43,177 nucleotides of DNA from a virus. The DNA lies in the IMG/VR virus record IMGVR_UViG_3300037452_000041, positions 1 through 43,177 of that record; one strand, written 5' to 3'. How positions within the stretch are numbered: position 1 is the first letter of the stretch; every line of letters starts with the position of its first letter. Positions 13,701 to 21,085 of the stretch are shown here, in pieces. A program made the translations under genes and the position numbers. A model generated the notes under the pieces. That model was not told the origin of the DNA. It did not search any database and was given only the letters and a program-made list of their open reading frames with translations.

Positions 13701-14741
13701 ATGATCACAAAAATTCGCGGCATCAAGCAAACGACAATCAACGGCCGCCGGTACTGCTACCACCGGGCGACGAAAAAGCGAATCCAGGCTCGCCCCAACA
13801 CCCCGGCTTTCATCCTCGAGATTGCCGAGCTCGACAAAGAGGCTGGCACGATGCCGCGGCGCGCGATCGTCCGCCGCCGGCCGCACGGGTCCGGTACGTG
13901 GGGTGCGCTCGTCGAGGCCTACCGGGCAAGCGCCAAATATACGTTGCTCGGCGAGCGGACAAAGAGCGATTACGAAAAGGTGTTGGCCTATCTCGCGACG
14001 CTCGACAACTTTGCGCTTATCCAATTCGACCCCGAGGCGTGCGAGAAAATCCGCGACAAGGCATTGCAGGATAAAAAACGGCGCTTTGCGAATTATGTCG
14101 TGCACATGCTGTCGCTGGTGCTCGGGTGGGGTAAGACCCGGCGCGAATTCGGGCATTATGAGAACGGCGCCGCCGGCCTCGAAAAGTTCGCGGCACCGGG
14201 CGACGCAAATCGTCCTTGGGGCGAGGATGAGTGCCGCATCGTGCTCGCCGAGGCGAAAGGCACGCTAAGGGCGGCGATTGCCCTCGGCATGTTCGCGAGC
14301 ATGCGCGGCGGCGACGTCGTGTGCGTGCGCTGGTCGGCTTACACCGGCACCGCGATCGGCTGGCAACAAAACAAAACCGCCGATCAGGTGTGGAAACCGG
14401 CGCGGCGCATGCTGCGCGAGATCCTCGACGCGGCGCCCCGTATCGGTGAGACAATCATCGCCGGGCCCGATGGCCGCCCTTGGGCAGAGGGTACGTTGCG
14501 GGCAAATTTCCGCGATCTGATCCGCCGGCTTGAAGGTGAGGGCAGGATCGCGAAAGGGCTCACGTTTCACGGGTTGCGCTCGACCAACGCGACGCGGCTC
14601 GCCGATGCCGGCGCCGACGTCCGCGCGATTCAGGCCGAGCTCGGGCAGCGCACGGCGGCGATGGCGTTGCATTACAGCCGCCGGGCAGACATGCGGCGGG
14701 CCGCCGAAACGGCGGTGCGCCTGCTCGACGACGAGGCTTGA
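13701..14741 (+). CDS. int: Tyrosine integrase
   Basis: This is a 346-residue protein. Catalytic residues visible: Arg202 (SMRGGD), Lys225 (QQNKT), His290 and Arg293 (FHGLRST), and Tyr325 (LHYSR). The position normally held by a second His/Trp (LGH) is Gln316 (LGQR). The N-terminus is basic, probably the arm-binding domain, followed by a SAM-like core-binding domain (65-160). GGGAG precedes ATG 13701. It would integrate and excise the genome together with the excisionase upstream. Confidence 0.9.
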   Translation: MITKIRGIKQTTINGRRYCYHRATKKRIQARPNTPAFILEIAELDKEAGTMPRRAIVRRRPHGSGTWGALVEAYRASAKYTLLGERTKSDYEKVLAYLATLDNFALIQFDPEACEKIRDKALQDKKRRFANYVVHMLSLVLGWGKTRREFGHYENGAAGLEKFAAPGDANRPWGEDECRIVLAEAKGTLRAAIALGMFASMRGGDVVCVRWSAYTGTAIGWQQNKTADQVWKPARRMLREILDAAPRIGETIIAGPDGRPWAEGTLRANFRDLIRRLEGEGRIAKGLTFHGLRSTNATRLADAGADVRAIQAELGQRTAAMALHYSRRADMRRAAETAVRLLDDEA

Positions 14742-14743
14742 AA

Positions 14744-14947
14744 ATGGCGTTGCAACTTGGCGCCCTGCGCGACGCCCTGCTTGATGCCGGCGCCAGCCCC
14801 GACAAGGCTGATAAAGCCGCCGAGGAATTGGCGAGTTATGAGAACCGGCTCGGCGGCATCGAAAGCCGGCTGGCGGTGCTCACTTGGATGGTCGGCTTCA
14901 ATCTGATCATGACCGCCGGCATTTCATGGCGGCTGTTGGCTCGCTAA
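14744..14947 (+). CDS. Small membrane protein with coiled coil
   Basis: This is a 67-residue protein. A helical, charged N-terminus (LRDALLDAGASPDKADKAAEEL, then ENRLGGIESRLAVL) resembles DUF1640-type coiled coils and leads into one C-terminal membrane helix (WMVGFNLIMTAGISWRLL). GAGG upstream supports ATG 14744, two bases after the integrase stop. The role is unknown; superinfection exclusion is conceivable for such proteins but not shown. Confidence 0.6.
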   Translation: MALQLGALRDALLDAGASPDKADKAAEELASYENRLGGIESRLAVLTWMVGFNLIMTAGISWRLLAR

Positions 14948-14956
14948 AATGCGAAC

Positions 14957-14989
14957 GGGGCCGGAACCCGTTTTGGCAAAACCGGCCCC
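14957..14989. other. GC-rich hairpin after integrase operon
   Basis: GGGGCCGG (14957-14964) and CCGGCCCC (14982-14989) pair, with an inner GTTTT/AAAAC pairing. It lies just after the last gene of the rightward operon and could slow transcription. There is no following T run. The loop contains a TGGCAAAAC box. Confidence 0.45.
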
Positions 14990-15174
14990 GATTGCAAAAA
15001 ATGGCAAAACTCTTGTTTGGAACTTCCAATGAAATCAACGCGGAAGAGCATCGGGGCCGGTGTCCCGCGCGGTCTTCAAAGCAGTTGGTCCCTATTGAAA
15101 ACATTAGGGAATTTCTGGCAAACCGGGTTTTTTGAGCAACCACGTTTCAATGACTTAGCGGAAAACTGGCAAAC
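14974..15174. other. Candidate attP region
   Basis: TGGCAAA(A)C boxes occur at 14974-14982, 15002-15010, 15116-15123 and 15167-15174, in addition to the two boxes at 13323 and 13339 upstream of int. Between them lies an inverted repeat TCCCTA (15089-15094) / TAGGGA (15105-15110) with a 10-base AT-rich spacer. Arm-type boxes around a core inverted repeat next to int are what a lambda-type attP looks like. The exact crossover site cannot be set without the host junctions. Confidence 0.5.
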
Positions 15175-15192
15175 TCAAATCGGGCTGTTCGC

Positions 15193-15861
15193 ATGACCGA
15201 CGAGCGCCCGGTTGAACGGGTCGAGGTCGACCGCCTCGACCAGCTGCGCCAGACGATTGAGCAGGCGGTCGAGGGCGGTGCGACCCGAATCCAGCTAGGC
15301 GAGGGCCCCGACGCGGTCATTCTCGCCGAGGGCGACCGGCGCCGCTGGCGCCAGTGCGGCGGCTGCACCTTGTGCTGCACCGTCGCCGGCGTGAACGAGC
15401 TCAAAAAGCCGCCGATGGTCGCGTGCCGCCATCTCGCCGGCAAGGGGTGCGGGATTCACGCGAGCAAGCCCGAGGCGTGCCGGCAATTCGCCTGCGGCTG
15501 GTTGCTCGGCAATTTCGACGAGCGCTTTCGCCCCGACAAGATCGGCGCCTATGCCGCGTTTTTTGTGACCGAGGCGCACGGCGTTTATGCCGTGGTGCAG
15601 TGCGACAGCCGGAAACTAAACCATAAGCGGCTGCGGCAGCTGCTCGCCAAGCTTTCGGCATGGGTGCCCGAGGTGCGGGTGATCGTCGACGACAAGCACG
15701 GGATGATTTTTCGTGCCGGCGAGGAAGGATCGCGCTTTCGCATCGTCAAGCGCGACCCCGGCGATTACGAAACGACCGTTTACATGGTCGAGGAAGTCAG
15801 CGCGGCCCTCGGCATTGACGATGCCGCGGTGGCGGTCAGGCGGGCGGCGGCCCCTCGATAA
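15193..15861 (+). CDS. YkgJ-type cysteine-cluster protein
   Basis: This is a 222-residue protein. CGGCTLCC (Cys55, 58, 61, 62) with further cysteines at 78, 86, 96 and 101 (ACRHLAGKGCGIHASKPEACRQFAC) is the eight-cysteine pattern of the YkgJ/UPF0153 family, thought to bind zinc or Fe-S. The N-terminal 50 residues and C-terminal half (VIVDDKHGMIFRAGEE) are extra. It stands apart from the early operon beyond the attP candidate and overlaps the lysin gene tail to tail by 26 bp. It could be a cargo (moron) gene. Confidence 0.7.
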   Translation: MTDERPVERVEVDRLDQLRQTIEQAVEGGATRIQLGEGPDAVILAEGDRRRWRQCGGCTLCCTVAGVNELKKPPMVACRHLAGKGCGIHASKPEACRQFACGWLLGNFDERFRPDKIGAYAAFFVTEAHGVYAVVQCDSRKLNHKRLRQLLAKLSAWVPEVRVIVDDKHGMIFRAGEEGSRFRIVKRDPGDYETTVYMVEEVSAALGIDDAAVAVRRAAAPR

Positions 15862-16213
15862 CGCAGAAAGCATCGGCGTCGTTTGACGCCTTGCCCTGCC
15901 CGCCATGCCACCGGATCGTCCGTTGCGCGACCGGGTGGCCCTTCCAACAATCCCACACCCGCAGCCCATCCGCCTGCTCGGCGACCAGAATCGCCGCGTG
16001 CGAGCGCCCGTCGGTGTGGTTGCCGTAAGTTCCGGCCGGGTCGAATGTCGCGATTGCCGTGCCGGGTGCCACCGGGTTGCCTCGGACTCTGGAACCCCGG
16101 CGCCACCTCGAGGTGTGCGGCGCACTCGCCGACTCCTGCACAAACCTGACACAATGCCCGGTGTCGACCACTTGGCCGGCATAGCGCGCCGGGTTCGGTG
16201 CTACCCACGCCAT
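15836..16213 (-). CDS. BPSL0067-family amidase-like endolysin
   Basis: This is a 125-residue protein. A catalytic-type Cys (GHCVRFV, Cys21), the block GTAIATFDPAGTYGN, then His72 (RSHAAILVAEQ) and VWDCW follow the BPSL0067 / NlpC-P60-like amidase family. Such proteins cleave cell-wall peptides. It is the last gene of the late operon, coupled by TGATG to the two-helix membrane gene, so endolysin is the natural role. ATG 16213 is chosen for that overlap. There is no signal peptide, so it would need a holin. Confidence 0.7.
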   Translation of the reverse strand: MAWVAPNPARYAGQVVDTGHCVRFVQESASAPHTSRWRRGSRVRGNPVAPGTAIATFDPAGTYGNHTDGRSHAAILVAEQADGLRVWDCWKGHPVAQRTIRWHGGQGKASNDADAFCVIEGPPPA

Positions 16214-16494
16214 CACGTCACCTCGTCGTCAGGCGGCGGTGCCGGCGGCGGCGGTCGCCCCGCCACCAACAGCGCCAGGATCGTTGTCAGGATCTCTGAC
16301 CAATAGTCGCGGATCAATTGGCCGATACCGATTTGGTTGCACGTGCCCGCCGCGAAACGTCCGGTTAGCGTGCCGACAACGCAGCCGGTAACCACCAGCG
16401 CGATAAGCCCCATCGTCACGATGACCAGCACCGCGAGCAGCCAAAAGGCGGCCCGCAGAATGTCGAACGGCGGCCGCGGCGGGCGCGGCGGCAT
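16213..16494 (-). CDS. Putative holin
   Basis: This is a 93-residue protein with one long hydrophobic segment (about 15-40, FWLLAVLVIVTMGLIALVV) and a second (about 67-79, EILTTILALLVAG), a proline/arginine-rich N-terminus and a proline/acidic tail. It directly precedes the lysin, which is typical of holins. The fold is not otherwise identifiable; a spanin component is an alternative. Confidence 0.6.
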   Translation of the reverse strand: MPPRPPRPPFDILRAAFWLLAVLVIVTMGLIALVVTGCVVGTLTGRFAAGTCNQIGIGQLIRDYWSEILTTILALLVAGRPPPPAPPPDDEVT

Positions 16495-16497
16495 CGC

Positions 16498-17745
16498 TCA
16501 TGCCGGCAGCGGCGCCGGGCGTCGCTCTAGCGCCTCGACCCGGTCGGCGAGCTCGCGCACCGCATTGACCAGCGCATACGATAGCGCGCCGGTGTTAAGC
16601 CCCTCGGTGGTGTCGCCCGCGTGGTCGGTAACGCGCGAAACCATTTCCGGCATCACCTCGCGGCAGTCGTCGAGCGCCAGGCCGACGAGGCGCCGCCGCT
16701 GGTCGTAAATCACTGGCGCCAGCTGCCGGATTTCCGCGAGCCCGCGCTCGTAAGGCTCGATTGCGTCATCGCCGGTAAGCAGAGGAACCCACGGATTGAC
16801 AATTGTGCCCTGGACTCGCAGATCGCCATAAACATCATGCGTGCCGACGGTTTGCACAAAGTTGCCGGCGAGGCGGATCAAGCCAACATTCCCGCGCGTG
16901 CCGGTTTGGCAGATATCAATCTGCCCGCCATTGCTCGAGAATGCCCCACCCGCGGTCAAAGCGAAGTCGCCGGCGCTATTGATCCACCCGACGTTACACT
17001 GTCCAGTGACATCGCAGCCGCCGGTTGACGTAAGCCAGCCAGCGCTAAGGCCGCCAACGATCTGCGCAATGCCAAAGACTCCGAGACTGCCAACGTTGGC
17101 GAGCCCCGAAACGTCTAGGGTTGTATGAAAACTGCCGGCGCCCGCAACACCGAGGGTGCCGTTGCAGTTGATTGCGCCCGTCGCGAAAAGGCTATTGCCG
17201 TTGATCGCGCCGCCGGCGTCGATCTGCCCGGCAGCCGAGAAATTGTTAGTTGCATAGGTTGTCGTCGCATTGAATTGGCAAAGCGCCAAATTGGCGCCGC
17301 CGGCGCCAGATATTCCGATATTGCCGTTGTCCGTCTTGACTATGTTCGCGGTTGCCCCGGTGAATTGAAGGTTGGCGTTGATTGCGACCGATTGTGTGAC
17401 CGTGACGCCCCCCGTCACATTGAGAGCCCCGCCGACGGTGAGATTGCCCGGATTCGACAGCGTGCCGCCCGACAATGGCAGGTAGGCCGACAGATCGGGG
17501 TTAGCACCGTAGGCGATTGCCTGTATTGCCTCGTAAAGCTGGGTATTCGACACCTTCGATAGCTGCAAGCCGGCGGCGAGCACGACGTTGGCGATTTCCT
17601 CTTGCACGGAATTGCACCAATCGTCGTCGACGCGGGTTGCGGCGACTCCCGTCGGCTTGTTGCCGCCGGTAAAAAAGCCGGGCGTGCCGATCGGCGCCGC
17701 CGCCGGCAAGGCCGCAACGGCGGTCGAGTTGTCAATGCGGTGCAT
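16498..17745 (-). CDS. Tail fibre with S74-like C-terminal chaperone domain
   Basis: This is a 415-residue protein. The N-terminus (about 1-90, VDDDWCNSVQEEIANVVL) is the attachment-type start of Mu-like fibres. The middle is a long run of glycine/asparagine/threonine-rich beta repeats (NLTVGGALNVTGGVTV and so on), as in trimeric beta-helical shafts. The C-terminus (ERGLAEIRQLAPVIYD, LVGLALDDCREVMPEMV, ALSYALVNAVRELADRVEAL) fits a peptidase S74 intramolecular chaperone. It is the probable host-binding fibre, placed between baseplate and lysis genes. Confidence 0.75.
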   Translation of the reverse strand: MHRIDNSTAVAALPAAAPIGTPGFFTGGNKPTGVAATRVDDDWCNSVQEEIANVVLAAGLQLSKVSNTQLYEAIQAIAYGANPDLSAYLPLSGGTLSNPGNLTVGGALNVTGGVTVTQSVAINANLQFTGATANIVKTDNGNIGISGAGGANLALCQFNATTTYATNNFSAAGQIDAGGAINGNSLFATGAINCNGTLGVAGAGSFHTTLDVSGLANVGSLGVFGIAQIVGGLSAGWLTSTGGCDVTGQCNVGWINSAGDFALTAGGAFSSNGGQIDICQTGTRGNVGLIRLAGNFVQTVGTHDVYGDLRVQGTIVNPWVPLLTGDDAIEPYERGLAEIRQLAPVIYDQRRRLVGLALDDCREVMPEMVSRVTDHAGDTTEGLNTGALSYALVNAVRELADRVEALERRPAPLPA

Positions 17746-17935
17746 CGGTCGCCTCGACGGTGTGGCCGGCGCCGTTCGGCTGTGGCGCTTGGCTTGCGAT
17801 CTGCGCGGTAATCGAGCGGATTAACGGGTCGGCCATTTCCCACGGCGCTTTGACCAGCGCCGCGATGACCCCGTTCCACTGCCCCGCGGCGAGCGTCACG
17901 GCGACCGGCGCGTCAGGCTCAAATTGCAATGCCAT
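17732..17935 (-). CDS. Small conserved-type protein beside tail fibre
   Basis: This is a 67-residue protein (LQFEPDAPVAVTLAAGQWN, VIAALVKAPWEMADPLIRSI). Its end overlaps the fibre start by 14 bp. The helical centre suggests a fibre-assembly or accessory protein, but there is no firm family. Confidence 0.6.
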   Translation of the reverse strand: MALQFEPDAPVAVTLAAGQWNGVIAALVKAPWEMADPLIRSITAQIASQAPQPNGAGHTVEATDAPH

Positions 17936-18199
17936 TTAATCCACCCTGAGATAAAGCCAGCGGTTGCCGTCATTGCCAGGGTCGGGCACGTCGACCATCA
18001 CGCGCCCGACCGGGTGCAGCACCCCGCTTTCGTCACGCCAGGCGAGCAACAGCGAGGTTTCCACCGGCGCCGCCGGGGCGTCGCTCACTCGCGCCTGCAA
18101 CGCGGTGAGCTCGGCTTTCGCGATACCGAAATTGTCGCGCACCGACTCGGTTGTCGGGCGGCCCTCGACCGGCACGGTGTCGTCGATCGCACTAGGCAT
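17936..18199 (-). CDS. Short fibre-type protein with MPSAID start
   Basis: This is an 87-residue protein. Its first 36 residues (MPSAIDDTVPVEGRP, then ESVRDNFGIAKAELTALQ) are clearly related to the start of the collagen-like fibre encoded at 29610-31409. The rest (VETSLLLAWRDESG, VGRVMVDVPDPG) is beta-rich. It looks like a stand-alone fibre attachment or adapter module, placed directly after the WD-repeat end of the baseplate gene. Confidence 0.65.
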   Translation of the reverse strand: MPSAIDDTVPVEGRPTTESVRDNFGIAKAELTALQARVSDAPAAPVETSLLLAWRDESGVLHPVGRVMVDVPDPGNDGNRWLYLRVD

Positions 18200-18202
18200 T
18201 TG

Positions 18203-18859
18203 TCAGGCATCCCACAGTGAAAAGCCGTCATCCCAAACCGCCAGCCCGTCATCCCACAGCGAGCCGACATAGCTGAAAAGCAAGATCGTGTGCGCCGGTT
18301 TGATGCGCTCAAAAACACATTCAAGTAGGCGGTTGCCCCACACCCGTAGCGGGTCGCCCGCGGTGCTCACGCCCGCCTCAAAATACCAGATGTGATCTTC
18401 GACTGCGGTTATCCGCCAGGTGTGCGCCCATGATTCGCCGTAAAGCGGCGAGCCGACAGACCAGCCGACGGTAAAGGGCGTGTATTCCGTGATCTGAATT
18501 ACAAAGCCAAGCGCTTCGGCGACCTGGCGGTAATACGTTTTCGACTGCCCGCCGCGGGCGGCGAACTTGGCGCACACCGCTTGCACCCGCTGTTGCACGG
18601 TGTCGAGCTCGCCGACGCACGCGTCAGGCAACCCGAGCGTCGCTTCCCACTCGGTCAAAAGCTCATAGGTCGAGCACGGAAAAATCTCGCCGATCAGCGC
18701 GTTAAGCCGGGCATGCAGCCGCGACCAGGTCGGCATGAGGGTAAGCAGATCGGCGTCCTGCACCCGCCCCCACCCGCGATGCCAGATCCGGCCGCGCGGC
18801 AATAGCCGCTGAAACTGCGCCAGGTAGTCGGCGGCGCCAAAAGCCGGCAGATCAGGCAT
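18203..18859 (-). CDS. DUF2313 / Mu gp48-like baseplate protein
   Basis: This is a 218-residue protein. AFGAADYLAQFQRLLPRGRIW at the N-terminus and STYELLTEWEATLGLPDACVGE match the DUF2313 (YmfQ, Mu gp48) family. The protein ends with three tandem WD units (LWDDG, VWDDG, LWDA), an addition not needed for the fold. It overlaps the gp47-like gene by 8 bp, in the Mu order. Confidence 0.8.
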   Translation of the reverse strand: MPDLPAFGAADYLAQFQRLLPRGRIWHRGWGRVQDADLLTLMPTWSRLHARLNALIGEIFPCSTYELLTEWEATLGLPDACVGELDTVQQRVQAVCAKFAARGGQSKTYYRQVAEALGFVIQITEYTPFTVGWSVGSPLYGESWAHTWRITAVEDHIWYFEAGVSTAGDPLRVWGNRLLECVFERIKPAHTILLFSYVGSLWDDGLAVWDDGFSLWDA

Positions 18860-19994
18860 CGCCGGGCGCCTCGACCACCGCGGGTGCCAGGAATTGCCCG
18901 AGCACCGGCAGGGCGCCGCCGGGTGCGGTGACCGGGCCCGCCGGCACGGTCATCGTGAACGTCCGAATTCCCGGTGTCGCGAGCACCGCCTCATAGAATT
19001 GCGACGGGTAGAGCGTGCCCGCCACCTCGCCCGAGAGCAGGAACAGGTCGCGCAACGACGCCTCGACGCCCTCGCGTATGTCCTCGGTGTTGGGGTCCAG
19101 GGCGATCAGCGTCACGTCGACCGGGTGCGGTAGCGGCGCGCAGACGATGACCAGGGCGGTGACCGGTTGCGGCCCCCAAATGTGATCGGCGACGAGCAGC
19201 TGATCGCCGGTCGCGGGCGCGGGCGCGCCGGTGCGGTGCTCGGCCGCCGACACCCCGTCTGTGCCCTGCGGGAACCCGCCATGTGCGTTGTCGTCAAACA
19301 TCGGGTAAACGATGACCGTGCCGGCGCCGGCACCAAGCGGTGCGGTCCACGACCGGGTGACGCCCGGCACCTCGAGCGCCCATTGCTGATAGTCATTGAA
19401 CGCCCCGCCCTGCGGCGGCTCGCGGTAACGCGCCAACATGCGCGAACGGGTTAGCGGCTTGGCTTCCTGGTCGGCGCCGCCGACCGTCTCGCCGACCGTC
19501 AACCCGCCCGAGTTGATGCCGGATATCGGCCGGGCGATCGACATCACCGTTTGCGGGTCGCAATTCGTGAACGCGCCCGGCACCAGCGCGAGGATTGGCA
19601 CCGTCACAAAGCCGTCGAGGCCAATATGCCCCTCGGCCGTCGTCTCGTATGGCGTGCCGTCGGCTCGCGTCAGCGGGGTTTGCGCCGGTAACAGGCGGTC
19701 GGGCACGCCCGAGAACAGCGCATTGCCGCGCGCCGGCGTGGCGTCGCTCGGGTTGATACCGACCAGCGCCGCCCACGCGTACATAAATTCATCTTCGGCG
19801 GTGAACGGGACGCCCATGCGGGCAATCCAGTCGGCATAGCCGTAAACCAGATAGGCGAGCCCCGCCATGCACCAGGCCAGCACCCGCAGCACCGCGTTGC
19901 GCAACAGCCCCGACAGCCCCGGCACGCCCGAGGCGGTAATGTCCTGAATCGCGTGGTCGCGTAGTTGCGTCAGGCTCGGGCGGGCGAACGGCAT
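18852..19994 (-). CDS. Baseplate J / Mu gp47-like wedge protein
   Basis: This is a 380-residue protein. PFARPSLTQLRDHAIQDI at the start, RMGVPFTAEDEFMYAWAALVGI, and the glycine-rich middle (GAGAGTVIVYPMFDDNAHGG) follow the baseplate J / gp47 family. These proteins form the wedge that couples baseplate opening to sheath contraction. Length is close to the family norm. It sits between gp46-like and gp48-like genes as in Mu. Confidence 0.85.
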   Translation of the reverse strand: MPFARPSLTQLRDHAIQDITASGVPGLSGLLRNAVLRVLAWCMAGLAYLVYGYADWIARMGVPFTAEDEFMYAWAALVGINPSDATPARGNALFSGVPDRLLPAQTPLTRADGTPYETTAEGHIGLDGFVTVPILALVPGAFTNCDPQTVMSIARPISGINSGGLTVGETVGGADQEAKPLTRSRMLARYREPPQGGAFNDYQQWALEVPGVTRSWTAPLGAGAGTVIVYPMFDDNAHGGFPQGTDGVSAAEHRTGAPAPATGDQLLVADHIWGPQPVTALVIVCAPLPHPVDVTLIALDPNTEDIREGVEASLRDLFLLSGEVAGTLYPSQFYEAVLATPGIRTFTMTVPAGPVTAPGGALPVLGQFLAPAVVEAPGDA

Positions 19995-20605
19995 TAGACG
20001 GCGACGAGCTCGGGTGGCGGCAAGGCGTCGTCGGGAAAGCGCACCGGCGAGCGCAGGGTCGCGAGCTCATCCCACGCCCACCCCCACCGGAAACGCACGA
20101 GGGCGCCGTTGGGGCGGACAATGCCGATGGCAATGCCGAGCATGTTGCCGGCAAGCCACATGGTGTTGCACAACACCGTGCGGGCGAGCCCGTCGTCGAT
20201 CAGCCATTGCAGCGCCGCGAGTGCCATTTGCCGCGCCTGGCCGAGCGTGGCGCGCGTTTTCTTCGCCCGCTCCAATTGCCACAGTCGCGAGCCGAGCGGC
20301 CGATCTTCGTACATATCGGCCCACCAGCCGCGCCGCTCGGTCGTGCCGTCGGTCGGCACAAAGTCGGGCGAGGCCAGCGCATCGGTGAACAGCGACACCA
20401 GGCAGGCGGTTTCCAGATCCTGCCCGGTTTCGACGTCGCCGAGGGCGAGCCCCCAATCGCCCATAGCCTCGGCGTTGTTCCACAGCACCCGGATATCGCC
20501 GGCCGGCACCGCGGCGGGCATGTCGCGCGGGATGCCGGGCAAGATCAGCCCCTCGTCCTCAATCCACCCCGGCGGCCGGGTGTCGAGCTCGGTGCGGGTT
20601 CTCAC
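19994..20605 (-). CDS. Mu gp46-like baseplate protein
   Basis: This is a 203-residue protein. LETACLVSLFTDALAS, RRGWWADMYEDRPLGSRLW, and KTRATLGQARQMALAALQWLIDDGLA are hallmarks of the GP46 family. GTG 20605 is chosen as start because it overlaps the stop of the gp45-like gene (GTGA). The role is baseplate wedge assembly by homology. Confidence 0.8.
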   Translation of the reverse strand: MRTRTELDTRPPGWIEDEGLILPGIPRDMPAAVPAGDIRVLWNNAEAMGDWGLALGDVETGQDLETACLVSLFTDALASPDFVPTDGTTERRGWWADMYEDRPLGSRLWQLERAKKTRATLGQARQMALAALQWLIDDGLARTVLCNTMWLAGNMLGIAIGIVRPNGALVRFRWGWAWDELATLRSPVRFPDDALPPPELVAV

Positions 20606-21078
20606 GGCACGTTTCCCACAATGTCGCCGGTACACTCCAAACGCGGCGCCTCGACCCGCATCTTATCCTCGGCGACCACCAGCGCCGTTTTGCAGCTGAT
20701 CTTGACCGTCTCGCCGGCCGAAACCTCGACGATGCGCCCGTCGAGGATCTTCACGTAATCGCCCTTGTCGGTGTAGAGCGCCACCTCGCCCGATTTCAGC
20801 CCGCGCAGCCGCGATTTTTGGTTGTTGGTGCCGACCACGACCGCATTTGAGCGCTGCCCGGCGACAAAAAACGCGGTCGCGTCGCTATTGACCGGGCAAT
20901 GCGCGGCGAACCCGTAAAATTGCATCACCGAAATGTCGTCTAGCACCTCGGGCGTGCCGTTGACTTCGATCTGCGCCCGGTGAATCGGCCCGCTGTCGTC
21001 GGTGGCGGTGATTTTGACCGGTGCAATCATCATCGAGGTTCGCCGGTGCAGCCGATCTAGTTGCCCTTGCTCGCTCAT
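20602..21078 (-). CDS. Mu gp45-like baseplate V / spike protein
   Basis: This is a 158-residue protein. The N-terminal region has an OB-like strand pattern (MMIAPVKITATD, HRAQIEVNG, VMQFYGFAAHCP). The C-terminus is a repetitive beta stretch (GEVALYTDKGDYVKI, TVKISCKTALVVAEDKMRV) typical of a spike helix. It fits the gp45 / baseplate assembly V family that pierces the outer membrane. ATG 21078, 7 bp after the upstream stop, is chosen as start. Confidence 0.8.
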   Translation of the reverse strand: MSEQGQLDRLHRRTSMMIAPVKITATDDSGPIHRAQIEVNGTPEVLDDISVMQFYGFAAHCPVNSDATAFFVAGQRSNAVVVGTNNQKSRLRGLKSGEVALYTDKGDYVKILDGRIVEVSAGETVKISCKTALVVAEDKMRVEAPRLECTGDIVGNVP

Positions 21079-21085
21079 GTCGCGG

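Noticed and set aside
14948-15192. tRNA fragment as attachment core
   Set aside because: I could not fold any tRNA arm or find a T-loop-like sequence in this gap; no tRNA gene was seen anywhere in the window.
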